Of a DNA stretch of 64,000 bases, positions 7,518 through 16,287 are shown in pieces (within the stretch, counting starts at the first letter, position 1; every line of letters starts with the position of its first letter). This DNA is from Caballeronia sp. LZ062. GTDB lineage: Bacteria; Pseudomonadota; Gammaproteobacteria; Burkholderiales; Burkholderiaceae. A program made the position numbers and the translations under genes. The notes under the pieces were generated by a model, which was not told the DNA's origin, did not search any database, and saw nothing but the letters and a program-made list of their open reading frames with translations. The stretch spans positions 2,542,001 through 2,606,000 of the forward strand of contig NZ_JARTWB010000002.1 in NCBI RefSeq assembly GCF_031450785.1, given 5' to 3'.

Positions 7518-8975
7518 TCATTGGTACATCAGCGAATTGAAGTAGTTCGGGTTCAGTGCAATCATGATTCTGTTCGATGGGCCGTCCTTGAACAGGCCAA
7601 TCCGGCCTTGCGCCGTCATAGCGTGAATGACGGGTTCAAGCTGCCCCTTGCTCCTCAAATGGTTGGGGCCATTCCGAAGCACCTGATTCTTGCCGACATT
7701 CAACAACCCCACCTTCCAGTAGTTGAAGTACAGGTGCTTCTCGACGGCCACCATGTTTTCCAACATCGTTGGAGTCATGGCCTGTGGCGAAAATAGGCGT
7801 TTGTACTCGTGCAGATGCCATTCGACGATGGCTTTCGCCCGATTGAACGTATCGAGCGTGATCCGGCCTTTTTGCCTCGTGAAGAAGTGCAGCAGCGCTG
7901 CGACACGACTCACGATTTCCATGACCTTCGATGCGAAATCGTGGATGTCGCTCAAATACTGCCAAGGCTGGATCATGCCTTCCGTAACGTTCACCATCCT
8001 GATCCAGTCTGCCGCTGCTGCCGGGTCAAATTCGATGACCTGCCGCTTGACCTCACCTGACTTCATCATCGAGTCGTACCGATCCAGCAGTTCCTTAACG
8101 CGTGAATGAAAGGCTGGCAAGTGATGCCATTCCTCGTCAATGTAGGTGATGAACCGGAATCCTTGGGTCGAGTCTGGTGCACCGACAAGGTATCGCGCCC
8201 AAAAGCCCGACCCACGCGCGACGGCTCCGCGATCCTGCTGATAGACATCGAGCACCGCATCCTGCACCATAATGTTCACCGTCACGCGCGGCTGCCTCGC
8301 GATGATGCTGCCCGTGCTTACCCGGTCGAACACCAGCAGCTGTGCTCCATCCCAACCCTTGTTGCGCAGCCCAGCGCGATTCATCAGACCGCCCTTGAAC
8401 ACGACCTCCCCCTCATCAGAGGCGATGGCAATGGACCGCCCTTCGCCTTCCAGGATGTGCATCAACGCAGCTTCCGTCGCGTTCTGGTGAATGAACCGGC
8501 GCGAGCGGGGTTTGACCGGCTCCTCCTTCAAGTGCTGATCGAGCCTCATGCGCAGATCGTCTACGCTGCCACCCTCCTTGACGGCTTTCGCGATAATGCC
8601 CTTGATAGCCGACTCGACCGTCTTCCAGAAACTGTAGTCGGACCTGTACTGACGCAGATCGTGTTCATACTGGCCGACACTGGCTTCGTCATGGGCATAG
8701 ATCGGGGCGCCAACGATCTTGTCGGTAGCGGTCTTGCGCTCACCGGATTCGGCCTTGACGAGCACGTTCAACGATACCGGGCTTATTTGCCCGATTGGCA
8801 GCTTCACATCAATCAAGCCCTGACACACGATCGACATCGTCGCCAGGAAGGAGGTTGCAACCAGTGCATCGGGCGACTTGACCTTGTTCATCACTTCATA
8901 CATTGCGTCCTCAATCTCCGCCGGAAAGGCATTGATCGGATAGAGAGGCGGCGCTTGGTTAAAACCGTTGTTCAC
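7518..8975 (-). CDS. DUF3987 / YfjI-family protein
   Basis: A 485-residue protein of the YfjI type (DUF3987), a family encoded by P4-like satellites and cryptic prophages such as CP4-57. Features include LNVLVKAESGERKTATDKIV (about 68-87, a degenerate nucleotide-binding-like segment), the region FIHQNATEAALMHILEGEGRSIAIASDEGEV (about 163-193, resembling a Walker B region), ARGSGFWARYLV and EIVSRVAALLHFF. The family resembles primase-associated or helicase-like ATPases and is thought to act in element replication. The lysine of a classical P-loop appears shifted to SGERKT. It ends the alpA-orf91-yfjI transcript and is followed by a terminator at 7487-7511. The start MNNGFNQAPPLYPINAFP is typical of the family. 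Confidence 0.8.
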   Translation of the reverse strand: MNNGFNQAPPLYPINAFPAEIEDAMYEVMNKVKSPDALVATSFLATMSIVCQGLIDVKLPIGQISPVSLNVLVKAESGERKTATDKIVGAPIYAHDEASVGQYEHDLRQYRSDYSFWKTVESAIKGIIAKAVKEGGSVDDLRMRLDQHLKEEPVKPRSRRFIHQNATEAALMHILEGEGRSIAIASDEGEVVFKGGLMNRAGLRNKGWDGAQLLVFDRVSTGSIIARQPRVTVNIMVQDAVLDVYQQDRGAVARGSGFWARYLVGAPDSTQGFRFITYIDEEWHHLPAFHSRVKELLDRYDSMMKSGEVKRQVIEFDPAAAADWIRMVNVTEGMIQPWQYLSDIHDFASKVMEIVSRVAALLHFFTRQKGRITLDTFNRAKAIVEWHLHEYKRLFSPQAMTPTMLENMVAVEKHLYFNYWKVGLLNVGKNQVLRNGPNHLRSKGQLEPVIHAMTAQGRIGLFKDGPSNRIMIALNPNYFNSLMYQ

Positions 8976-9022
8976 TTTCTCAATCCCCCCAAACGTGGGG
9001 CACCGAAGTGCCTCAGAATTGT

Positions 9023-9298
9023 TCAGACCTGCTCGGTGTGTCTCGCCACCAGTTCATTCCATTTCTTCCGGAATGTTGCAGGTGAATATTTCGCACCGAG
9101 CTTTTCGTAATTCACACGTATCCGTGCCAGACTCACGCCGGCCTCGAAGCGCTCGAATGCCTTGCGGAAGTGCTCTTCAAGGATCGTCTCCTTCCTTTCC
9201 TTGTCGTCCGCTAGCAGGGCATCCCAGCCGTCATGGGATTTCTCAGATCGACCGTCGCTGCCAAGCTGTTCATCGCGCATAGTCTTCTCGTCGCTCAT
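9023..9298 (-). CDS. Hypothetical 91-residue island protein
   Basis: The start at 9298 (MSDEKTMRDEQLGSDG...) is chosen because AAGGAGAAAGAC directly precedes it; the frame is open 42 bases further without a site. The protein is acidic at the N-terminus and helical and basic at the C-terminus. The segment FEAGVSLARIRVNYEKLGAK followed by YSPATFRKKWNELV reads like a small DNA-binding or HTH-like module. It lies 11 bp after the alpA stop and 47 bp before the YfjI start, so it is part of the same operon. I do not recognise the family. By position it could be a replication or regulatory accessory. Confidence 0.6.
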   Translation of the reverse strand: MSDEKTMRDEQLGSDGRSEKSHDGWDALLADDKERKETILEEHFRKAFERFEAGVSLARIRVNYEKLGAKYSPATFRKKWNELVARHTEQV

Positions 9299-9309
9299 GT
9301 CTTTCTCCT

Positions 9310-9504
9310 TCACGCAGAGGCTTTCTTCTTCAGATAACAAGCCGTCGCTTCGCCTAGAATGCGCGTTGCGCAGCCGATCTTGAAGGGCTTAGGGAGATCG
9401 CTATCTGTCTTCTTCCACTCCGCGTAAGCCCACGATCTAGATTTGGCGATGATCTGGCAAAACTCTTTCACGCTGAGAACAGGCGGTATTTCGTTCAGTG
9501 TCAT
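9310..9504 (-). CDS. AlpA-family excisionase/regulator
   Basis: A 64-residue protein, read from ATG 9504 (MTLNEIPPVLSVKEFCQIIAKS), with a winged-helix/MerR-like excisionase fold: LSVKEFCQIIAKSRSWAYAEWKK followed by LPKPFKIGCATRILGEATACYLKKK. AlpA proteins of P4 and CP4-57 islands activate the integrase promoter and help excision. The gene is the first of the alpA-orf91-yfjI operon, and the long non-coding region to its right would hold its promoter and binding sites. The frame is open further upstream, but those residues do not look coding. The ribosome-binding site is weak (GGGTG). The AlpA assignment is by overall pattern, size and neighbours. Confidence 0.75.
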   Translation of the reverse strand: MTLNEIPPVLSVKEFCQIIAKSRSWAYAEWKKTDSDLPKPFKIGCATRILGEATACYLKKKASA

Positions 9505-10174
9505 GTAACACCCATCATTTCGATGGCCAGCAGCGTGTCCGCGCGCTCGCGCGTTGGCAGTGCTGCAGCTCATTGTTGAAGATCAGCGGAACTCCGCAGC
9601 CACCACGACCTGCGCCGCTCCTGTCCTGCCTGTACCGATCTTTGCCTCACTGCACTGCATCGATCGATGTCGCCATCGTAGGGATGCAGCTCCATCCTCT
9701 CTACGCGTCTGCTAAAAGAAAAATTCGGGGCATAAAAACCCTTCCGTTGAAGGGTTATGAACCGTGGAAGGGGGACTGGAGAGCTGCGGCGCACCTCCGG
9801 GTCGGGGAGATCAGGGCTTGCGGCCACAGAAGTGCAGCCGCGTTGCGCGCGTCGAAGCAAACGGGCCAGCCGAAGCTGACCTGTCCGCTGATGCAAACTT
9901 AGAGCATGATGTTTGGCCGGCACCGCCACTGGCGGCCAAGCCGCGATGCACTGGTCGCGGCGCCCCCGACGCGGGCGCGCACCAAGGTTGAGGTACGCTG
10001 GGTGCGTCAACGCCGCGCGGCCTCAGAGATGTAGGGCTGCCGCCTTCCAACGAAGTGCGAGGATCGTCAGAAGAATCCGAACGGAATCCTGAATTCGGAC
10101 TAGCCCAGCAATTTTATTGGCCGCACCGGCACCGCTTTGCTAACGGCAGGTCTGTGCCAACGGCTATTGCCAGG
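9505..10174. other. 670-base non-coding region with regulatory hairpins
   Basis: No credible gene is seen; frames here on both strands (for example 9498-9902 and 9570-10010) give arginine- and cysteine-rich products without start signals. The region must hold the promoter of the alpA operon. It also contains the terminator at 9732-9756 and a perfect 7-bp hairpin GCCGCGA/TCGCGGC at 9940-9961. Confidence 0.5.
9732..9756 (-). terminator. Intrinsic terminator for the integrase transcript
   Basis: On the minus strand the sequence is AACCCTT-CAACGG-AAGGGTT followed by TTTATG, giving a five-T run from the end of the stem. It lies about 420 bases beyond the stop of the integrase-linked gene and would stop transcription before the alpA operon. 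Confidence 0.65.
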
Positions 10175-11059
10175 CTAAGCCTTGGGCCTGATGCGGTACC
10201 GGAATCTCTCCGGTTGCTCCTTGACCCACCCCCCAATCGTTCTCGGCAGGTTGGAGGGCTCCATACCGCAACCCTCTACAAGCTGGACACATGCTTTTCC
10301 CGCCAGTTCATCTGCCACTCTGTCAATGGCTTCCCGGCCGGAAATCCAGCCGCCATCTGGCTCCAGCTCCGTAAGTAACTCAATCACTCTCGCCTTGACG
10401 GGCTCATAGTTAGCCGCCTTGCCGTGTCCGCCCGCGCGGGCTCTTTCCTTAAAACGATGGCGGGGGTTTGGGATCAGCATCTCCGAGCTAGACCAATAGC
10501 GCGCGCGCTCAACGCAGTACGAAGCGTGCTCCAGAGCGTTTCTTACCAACGCATCGGTACCTTCGATCAAGTAAGCGGTCGCCATGAGCGGCGCGTAAAG
10601 ATGTGCGTCATTGCCGTAGTTGGCGATGGCTCGAACTGGGATTTGCGCGTGGTATTCCAGGGCATCCACAGAACCCCCCGATTTCATCGCCTCTCTGAGC
10701 TCCGCCTCGATTGCGATCCAGTCCTCGCTCAGCTCATTATCAACGATATAGCTGCGCACGGCCTCCTGCGCACGGGAGAATCTGCTCCTTAGAGCCTCTG
10801 GGGATTCAGGCAGGTCGGACTCTAGATCTCGTGTAAAACGCGTGATCCAAGCGCCGTTCGCGGAGCGCGCCCCTTTCATGGAGATCGTTCTCGGTTCGTC
10901 GATGCCCTCACGGTAAAGCGTCACCGAGATCTGGAAGCTAACTAGGTCCGCATCTTTCAGCAGCTTCCGCATCTTGCCAAACATCTTCCGTGCGTGCGTC
11001 ATTAAATCCAAATTGCTGAAATCTATCGCAAAGTAGAGCTTTCTAATTTTCATACTCAT
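10175..11059 (-). CDS. Unknown protein overlapping the integrase gene end
   Basis: A protein of about 294 residues, read from ATG 11059 (MSMKIRKLYFAIDFSNLDL). A TTG at 11068 is an alternative start. Its start lies inside the last codons of the integrase gene (17 bases shared), so the two are translationally coupled. The N-terminal 60 residues look like an alpha/beta domain (KLYFAIDFSN, LVSFQISVTLYREG); the middle is helical with YEPVKARVIELLTELEPDGGWISGREAIDRVADEL. The C-terminus, NLPRTIGGWVKEQPERFRYRI, has a winged-helix flavour. I do not recognise the family. Coupling to the integrase suggests a role in integration, excision or element control, or a cargo gene that rides with the integrase. 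Confidence 0.65.
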   Translation of the reverse strand: MSMKIRKLYFAIDFSNLDLMTHARKMFGKMRKLLKDADLVSFQISVTLYREGIDEPRTISMKGARSANGAWITRFTRDLESDLPESPEALRSRFSRAQEAVRSYIVDNELSEDWIAIEAELREAMKSGGSVDALEYHAQIPVRAIANYGNDAHLYAPLMATAYLIEGTDALVRNALEHASYCVERARYWSSSEMLIPNPRHRFKERARAGGHGKAANYEPVKARVIELLTELEPDGGWISGREAIDRVADELAGKACVQLVEGCGMEPSNLPRTIGGWVKEQPERFRYRIRPKA

Positions 11060-12275
11060 TTTCGCCAACTTGAACTGAAACCGCGCTATCGCGAGACTTC
11101 AGTTCGTCAAGGTAGTCGGCCCAACGCTGCATCATCACGATCCGATCATCGATGAACTTCGTACGGTTGTATGCCGATCCGAGAGCGTCGGGAACCTTGT
11201 GAGCAAGCTGATGCTCAATGACCTCGCTGGGAAAGCGCAATTGCTCATGAAGAATGGTACGTGCCATCGCTCGAAACCCATGCCCGGTGATTTCAGTTTT
11301 GGTATCGAAGCCCATACGCCGTAACGCCGCGTTGATAGCTGCACCGCTCATCGGCTTTTTGACGTCACGCCCAGGAAAAACGTATTGACGATGCCCGGTA
11401 AGAGCGTAGAGGTCACGCAGCATCGCAACGGCTTGAGTCGGCAAAGGCACAAGGTGTTCGGTTTTCGTCTTGGAGACGGTGTAGCGCCATTGCGCTTTTT
11501 CGAGGTCGAATTGCGCCCATTCTGCCGTGCGCAGCTCGCCCGGACGGACGAACAGCAGCGGCGCGAGACGCAGCGCACACTGTACGACGAATGTGCCTTT
11601 GAAACCGTCGAGCGCCCGCAATAGGCTCGCAACCTCGGCCGGCTCCGTCACGGACGCGAAATGTGTGTGCCGCGCAGGCGGAAGCGCCCCCCGCAGATCA
11701 GAACTAATATCGCGCTCCGCCCGCCCGGTCGCCACCGCATAACGGAAGACTTGACCACAATTCTGGTGAACACGGTGGGCAGTATCGAGCGCACCTCGTG
11801 CTTCTACCCGACGTAGCACCGCCAAGACTTCAGGCGGCTTGATCTCTGCTATAGGCCTGCCACCGAGCCACGGAAACACGTCCTTTTCTAGGCGCCCCAT
11901 GATTTTGTCAGAGTGGCTAGCGGCCCAGCCCGGCGCCTGCCGGGCAAACCATTCGCGGGCAACAGCTTCAAAGCTGTTGGCAGCACGCTCGATCGTTGCT
12001 GCCTTCTGCACCTTGCGCTCAATACTTGGATCGACACCTTTAGCAAGGAGCTTGCGAGCCTCATCCCGACGATCGCGCGCTTCCTTCAAACCCACGTCGG
12101 GATAGACGCCGAGAGATAGCCGCTTCTCTTTGCCCCCAAATCTGTACTTGAGACGCCACCACTTGCCCCCCGTAGTCGAAATCTCCAGGTACATGCCCCG
12201 CTCATCGAATAGACGATAAAGCTTGTCCCTTGGCTTGGCGTTTCGAACATTCACGTCGGTCAATGCCATTTTCAT
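11043..12275 (-). CDS. P4-type tyrosine integrase
   Basis: A 410-residue site-specific recombinase with the DUF4102 arm-binding domain (residues 1-90, with GGKWWRLKYRFGGKEKRLSLG), a SAM-like core-binding domain (about 100-200) and the catalytic domain. Catalytic residues are visible: R244 in RPGEL, H332-x-x-R335 in GHGFR, H355 or H359 in HQLAHKV and the nucleophile Y369 in SAYNRTKF. All are intact, so the enzyme is probably active. The ATG overlaps the stop of the upstream integrase remnant (ATGA), which supplies the AAGGA ribosome-binding site. The gene points away from the tRNA-Ala 3' end about 600 bp to the right, the usual layout for an element inserted in a tRNA gene. Confidence 0.93.
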   Translation of the reverse strand: MKMALTDVNVRNAKPRDKLYRLFDERGMYLEISTTGGKWWRLKYRFGGKEKRLSLGVYPDVGLKEARDRRDEARKLLAKGVDPSIERKVQKAATIERAANSFEAVAREWFARQAPGWAASHSDKIMGRLEKDVFPWLGGRPIAEIKPPEVLAVLRRVEARGALDTAHRVHQNCGQVFRYAVATGRAERDISSDLRGALPPARHTHFASVTEPAEVASLLRALDGFKGTFVVQCALRLAPLLFVRPGELRTAEWAQFDLEKAQWRYTVSKTKTEHLVPLPTQAVAMLRDLYALTGHRQYVFPGRDVKKPMSGAAINAALRRMGFDTKTEITGHGFRAMARTILHEQLRFPSEVIEHQLAHKVPDALGSAYNRTKFIDDRIVMMQRWADYLDELKSRDSAVSVQVGENEYEN

Positions 12276-12712
12276 TCCTTGACGGTTACACCACGCGTTG
12301 CATCCAAAAAGGCGCGAAGCTGGGCTGGTTCCGATGGGCTACGGTTCATGCGACGGGCGCTGAGTCGAATTGACAGCGCCCGTCGCTGTCCAAGGAAAAG
12401 CGCATTGCGGCATCGAGTCAGGGCGGCTTCGTCCGGAAGGGTCGCGTGCTCCTGCTTCCTTACCTCACTTGGATCAACTCCCGCGACAAGGAAAGCCCGA
12501 GCCTCGTCCCGCAGCTTCCTTGCTGCCGCAAGCGTCACCTCGGGGTGGGCACCGGACGACAGGCGTTTCTCTTTGCCGCCAAACCGGCATTTGAGCCGCC
12601 AGCGCTTGCCGCCGCCCGGTGCATTGAGCAGGTACAGGCCACCACTGTCGAACAGCTCCCTCGGCTCCTCAGCGGCCCTCGTACCCTTGATGATGGCTTC
12701 CGCTAGCGGCAT
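12272..12712 (-). pseudogene. 5' remnant of a second P4-type integrase
   Basis: A 146-codon frame. Residues 1 to about 88 (MPLAEAIIKG..., ELFDSGGLYLL, GGKRWRLKCRFGGKEKRLSSGAHPEV, VDPSEVRKQ) are clearly an integrase DUF4102 arm-binding domain, homologous to but distinct from that of the intact integrase next to it. The rest (ALTRCRNALFLGQRRALS...) matches no integrase domain and looks out of frame or unrelated. No catalytic domain follows. The simplest reading is an older element inserted at the same tRNA, later deleted by or replaced by the present one. The frame is kept open to the ATGA overlap with the live integrase, so it may still be translated and couple expression of that gene. Confidence 0.75.
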
Positions 12713-12808
12713 TCCGGGAATACTGCCTATGTTGGATGAGTGGTTGCCCCAGGAGTTTTCCCCCGGTGGGGGCAGATGTCAACGGACGAGCTCGGACGGA
12801 GCAGGAAA

Positions 12809-12844
12809 GAAAAAACCCCGCGAGCCTTATCGGCTGCGGGGTTT
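12809..12844 (-). terminator. Terminator downstream of tRNA-Ala
   Basis: On the minus strand AAACCCCGC pairs with GCGGGGTTT, with an inner AGCC/GGCT pairing, followed by TTTCTTTCC. It is positioned to end the tRNA transcript. If the attachment core is in the tRNA 3' end, this terminator was brought in by the element. Confidence 0.75.
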
Positions 12845-12877
12845 ACGGACATTCTTGGACTACTTTGGAAATGTTCT

Positions 12878-12953
<76 letters not shown>

Positions 12954-13019
12954 AACGAACCGCGATTCTACCACAGCCAAGCCGTCAGCAAGCAAGCCCC
13001 TCAGCTACGGGATAACGGA

Positions 13020-13370
13020 TCACTTCTGCGGCGCGCCCGCCAGCACCCACGCGACCACGGTCTTGATGTCGCCGTCGTTCATCGAAGGATGCGAGGGCAT
13101 GGGAATCGAGCCCCACACGCCGCTGCCGCCATCCTTCACTTTCTTCGCGAGTTTCGCGCTCGCCTGAGCGTCGCCCTTGTACTTCTGCGCGACCTGCTGG
13201 AAAGACGGCCCCACGAGCTTACGATCGACCGCATGACAGCCCATGCACGCATTGCTGCGCGCAATCGCTATTGCGTTCGAAGAGGAAACCGGCTGATCCG
13301 CCGCAAAAGCAGCACCCGACACCGCCAACAACGCGGCCACCACAACACATCTTCCTTCAACCATCTTCAT
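13020..13370 (-). CDS. Periplasmic class I c-type cytochrome
   Basis: A 116-residue protein with a Sec signal peptide (about residues 1-23, ending AAFA-A), a haem-binding CMGCH motif (about 42-46) with the proximal His, and an axial Met in the loop WGSIPMPSHPSM (about residue 90). Size and loop match cytochrome c551/c552-type soluble electron carriers that donate to terminal oxidases or peroxidases. It starts 6 bp after the stop of the BON lipoprotein gene and ends the yraN-diaA-dolP-cytochrome run. M3 is an alternative start. Confidence 0.9.
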   Translation of the reverse strand: MKMVEGRCVVVAALLAVSGAAFAADQPVSSSNAIAIARSNACMGCHAVDRKLVGPSFQQVAQKYKGDAQASAKLAKKVKDGGSGVWGSIPMPSHPSMNDGDIKTVVAWVLAGAPQK

Positions 13371-13376
13371 GCACCG

Positions 13377-14165
13377 TCACTTAGCCGAACTGGAACCGCC
13401 CGGATGCACATCCGAGTTCTTGACAGGCGCGGGCGACTGGACATCGAGCGGTCGCGACGTCACGGAAGAATCCGGCACCGTGCCCACCGTCGCGTCGGCA
13501 GCAGCAGGCGCCGTCGGTGCGCTCGCGCCCGACGCGGCTGCCGCTTCGAGCGCCTTCGCTTCTTCCGGCTTGATGTACTGATACACCTTAACGACCTGCT
13601 CGACGCCCGACACGCGCGCCGCCACATCCGCGCCATGCGCGCCCTCGTCCTGCGTGACGAGGCCCATCAAATAGATGATGCTTCGCTCGCACACGACCTT
13701 GTAGTAGTTCGTCGACAGATCCTTCTCGCCGACCATCGCGGTCTTCACGCGGCCTTCGAGATACGAATCGTTGGCGCGCGACGACAGCGAACTAGCTGGC
13801 TGCACCGACAGTTCGTTGACGATGCCGCCAACGTTGTTGATATCGCGCACGACAGCTTCGGCTTTCTGCTTCGATGCGTCGTCGGGCACTTCGCCCGTTA
13901 GCAGCACGCGCCGGTTGAACACCGTCACGTTGATGTGCGCCTGGTCGGACACGTTGTCCTTGATCCGCGAAAGCGCCTTCACTTGAATCTCGCGGTCTTC
14001 GGTCTGCGCGCCGAGCGTGCGGCGATCCGTGGCGATCAGCGTGCCGCCCGCCGCCGCGCCCACCACGGCGAGTGCGCATCCCTGCAGTGTCAGCGCGACG
14101 CCGGACAAGAGGCTGACCGTCAGCGTGGCTTGAGCCAGCGCCGCCTTGACGCGTGTCTTCTTCAT
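13377..14165 (-). CDS. dolP: BON-domain outer-membrane lipoprotein, DolP-like
   Basis: A 262-residue lipoprotein. The start at 14165 has GGAG upstream; the longer frame is not supported. The signal peptide ends in a lipobox LQGC (about 27-30). Two BON domains follow: one around IKDNVSDQAHINVTVFNRRVLLTGEVPDDASKQKAEAVVRDI, the second around VKTAMVGEKDLSTNYYKVVCERSIIYLMGLVTQDEG. The C-terminal 55 residues are a low-complexity Ala/Ser/Pro tail, longer than in E. coli DolP. DolP acts at the inner leaflet of the outer membrane in envelope integrity and BAM-related processes. The linkage diaA-dolP is conserved with enterobacteria, supporting the name. Confidence 0.88.
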   Translation of the reverse strand: MKKTRVKAALAQATLTVSLLSGVALTLQGCALAVVGAAAGGTLIATDRRTLGAQTEDREIQVKALSRIKDNVSDQAHINVTVFNRRVLLTGEVPDDASKQKAEAVVRDINNVGGIVNELSVQPASSLSSRANDSYLEGRVKTAMVGEKDLSTNYYKVVCERSIIYLMGLVTQDEGAHGADVAARVSGVEQVVKVYQYIKPEEAKALEAAAASGASAPTAPAAADATVGTVPDSSVTSRPLDVQSPAPVKNSDVHPGGSSSAK

Positions 14166-14188
14166 CAACTCCGTTCCCCTTTGTGGAT

Positions 14189-14776
14189 TCAGTCTTCGCC
14201 CAGCAGCATCGCGTCGATGCCGTCGCACAGGCAATGGATGGTCAACAGATGAATTTCCTGAATACGCGCGGTCCGCTCGGACGGCACGCAAATGTGAATA
14301 TCGGTGTCGGCCAGCACCTCGGCCATCACGCCGCCGCCGTTGCCGGTCAGTGCGATCACGACCATCTCGCGTTCGTGCGCTTCCTGCACGGCGGCAAGCA
14401 CGTTCACCGAATTGCCCGACGATGTAATCGCGAGCATTACGTCGCCGGCCTGCCCGAGCGCGCGGACCTGATTCGAGAAGATCTGCTCGAACGCATAGTC
14501 GTTGCCGATCGACGTGAGAATCGAGGAATCCGTGGTCAGCGCGATAGCCGGCAAGCCGGGGCGCTCACGCTCGAAGCGGCCGATAAGCGCGGACGCGAAG
14601 CGTTGCGCGTCCGCTGCCGAACCGCCGTTGCCGCACACCAGAATCTTCGAGCCGTTGGCGAGCGCGCTGAACAGCGTATCGACGGCGGCCGCAATGGGAA
14701 CCGCGAGCGTATCGAGTGCTTCGAGCGTGAGCGCGGCGCTGTCGCGGAAATGCTGTTGGATACGTTCGACTGACAT
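14189..14776 (-). CDS. diaA: SIS-domain protein DiaA (GmhA-like)
   Basis: A 195-residue phosphosugar-isomerase (SIS) fold protein. Characteristic segments are KILVCGNGGSAADAQRFASALIGRFERERPGLPAIALTTDSSILTSIGNDY (about 44-94) and ITSSGNSVNVLAAVQEAH. In this gene context (between yraN and dolP) the homologue is DiaA, the DnaA-binding initiator-associating factor that promotes DnaA assembly at oriC; GmhA, a sedoheptulose-7-phosphate isomerase, is the paralogue. I favour DiaA from context, but sequence alone cannot exclude isomerase activity. There are 23 bp to dolP. Confidence 0.85.
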   Translation of the reverse strand: MSVERIQQHFRDSAALTLEALDTLAVPIAAAVDTLFSALANGSKILVCGNGGSAADAQRFASALIGRFERERPGLPAIALTTDSSILTSIGNDYAFEQIFSNQVRALGQAGDVMLAITSSGNSVNVLAAVQEAHEREMVVIALTGNGGGVMAEVLADTDIHICVPSERTARIQEIHLLTIHCLCDGIDAMLLGED

Positions 14777-14911
14777 CGACTCTCGGTGTTCGGCCGCGAT
14801 GCGGCGTTCGTTGCGTATGGCGTGAGACGCGAGGCGCGCGCAATGCGCGGGCGAGCGTTCCGGCGTTGAGTCTGCGCAGTTTACCGCATGCTCCCTGCGC
14901 CGAACCGCACG

Positions 14912-15265
14912 CTATGACTCGTCCGCGCGAAACGCATCGGGCAGCCAGCGAATATGTCCCGCGTCGAAGGCGATCACATCGAAGCGGCACGCGGGCAGCG
15001 CGCCGCGCCACGTCGCCAAAAAGTGCTGCGCGGCGCGCACGAGACGCGCACGCTTCATGACGCCGATGCTCGCGGCTGCGTCCGCGAACCGGCGACTCCT
15101 GCGCGCGCGCACTTCGACGAACACCAGCGCGCCGCGTTCATCCATCATGACGAGATCGATTTCGCCGCCGCGACAGCGCACATTTCGCGCGACAAGGCGC
15201 ATGCGTTGCCGCTCGAGATAGTCGAGCGCGCGTGATTCGAATGCGTCGCCGAGCGTTTTGGACAT
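14912..15265 (-). CDS. yraN: YraN/UPF0102 family putative nuclease
   Basis: A 117-residue protein starting at [20 protein letters not shown] (15265; GAGG lies upstream). The motif [22 protein letters not shown] (about 35-56) gives the D and E-x-R/K positions of the restriction-endonuclease-like fold, with the usual K replaced by R (EVR), as in the UPF0102 family. Its role is unknown; the family is near universal and tied to rsmI and diaA. It is divergent from rsmI with an 89-bp shared promoter region. Confidence 0.9.
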   Translation of the reverse strand: MSKTLGDAFESRALDYLERQRMRLVARNVRCRGGEIDLVMMDERGALVFVEVRARRSRRFADAAASIGVMKRARLVRAAQHFLATWRGALPACRFDVIAFDAGHIRWLPDAFRADES

Positions 15266-15354
15266 ATGTGCCTCACGAAAGTTGTCGGCAGGCAGGCGAA
15301 GCGCGCGTGGCAAAATGACGTCCTCTCTTCTTTTCGCTTCACCCGCCCGCGCAC

Positions 15355-16236
15355 ATGCTGCAAATCTCCGAATTGGCCGCCGGGCAGCAGTACCCGGCGG
15401 GCGCGCTATACGTCGTCGCGACGCCTATCGGCAATGCCGCGGACATCACCGTGCGCGCGCTGCATGTGCTCGGGCTTGTCGACCGCATCGCCGCCGAAGA
15501 CACGCGCAACACCGCGCAATTGCTCGCGCGCTATGGCATTTCGAAGCCGTCCATCGCCGTGCACGAACACAACGAGCGCAGCGCGGCCGAGCGCGTGATC
15601 GAACATCTGCGCAGCGGCGAGCGCGTCGCATGTGTCTCGGATGCAGGCACGCCCGGCATTTCCGACCCGGGCGCGCGTCTTGTCGATGCCGTGCGCGAAG
15701 CCGGCTTGCCAGTCGTTCCGCTCCCGGGGCCGAGTGCAGTCGTCACCGCACTGAGCGCGGCGGGTGCGTGGGTCAACGGCTTCACGTTCGTCGGCTTTCT
15801 TCCATCGAAGGCGAAGCAGCGCGCCTCGCAATTGCGCACGCTCGCGAATCTTCCGATGGCGCTCGTCTTCTACGAAGCGCCGCATCGCATTGTCGAAACC
15901 ACGCGCGCGCTCGCCGATGCGTTCGGCGGCGAACGACAGCTTCTGATTGCACGCGAATTGACGAAGTTACATGAGAGCCTGCATCGCTGCACCCTGGCCG
16001 AAGGGCCAACGTGGCTCGAAGGCGATGCGAACCGGCAGCGCGGCGAATTCGTTCTGGTCGTGGAAGGCGCGCCCGAAGCGGAAGACGCGGAAGACGCGCA
16101 CGACGCGCTGCTGCTCACGCTGCTGGAAGAGTTGTCGGTGAAGAGCGCGGCGCGGATCGCGGCGACGCTCACGGGCGCGCCGCGCAACGCGCTTTACGAA
16201 CGGGCGCTGCGGCTCAGCAAGCCGGCGCTGGAATGA
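15355..16236 (+). CDS. rsmI: 16S rRNA 2'-O-ribose C1402 methyltransferase RsmI
   Basis: A 293-residue SAM-dependent methyltransferase of the tetrapyrrole-methylase fold. Diagnostic motifs: [22 protein letters not shown] (about 20-41), [17 protein letters not shown] (about 54-70), [20 protein letters not shown] (about 95-114), [16 protein letters not shown] and VFYEAPHRI. It methylates the 2'-O of C1402 in 16S rRNA, helping decoding accuracy. Length and motifs are complete. It is divergent from yraN and followed by a bidirectional hairpin terminator. Confidence 0.95.
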   Translation: MLQISELAAGQQYPAGALYVVATPIGNAADITVRALHVLGLVDRIAAEDTRNTAQLLARYGISKPSIAVHEHNERSAAERVIEHLRSGERVACVSDAGTPGISDPGARLVDAVREAGLPVVPLPGPSAVVTALSAAGAWVNGFTFVGFLPSKAKQRASQLRTLANLPMALVFYEAPHRIVETTRALADAFGGERQLLIARELTKLHESLHRCTLAEGPTWLEGDANRQRGEFVLVVEGAPEAEDAEDAHDALLLTLLEELSVKSAARIAATLTGAPRNALYERALRLSKPALE

Positions 16237-16237
16237 C

Positions 16238-16263
16238 AACGGGCCGTCGCATGACGGCCCGTT
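16238..16263. terminator. Bidirectional hairpin between rsmI and rlpA
   Basis: AACGGGCCGTC-GCAT-GACGGCCCGTT forms a perfect 11-bp stem between the converging stops of rsmI and rlpA. The T-tails are short (TTT on each side), so termination is likely but not certain. Confidence 0.65.
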
Positions 16264-16287
16264 TCAAGTGGAAGACGCGGGAATCGC

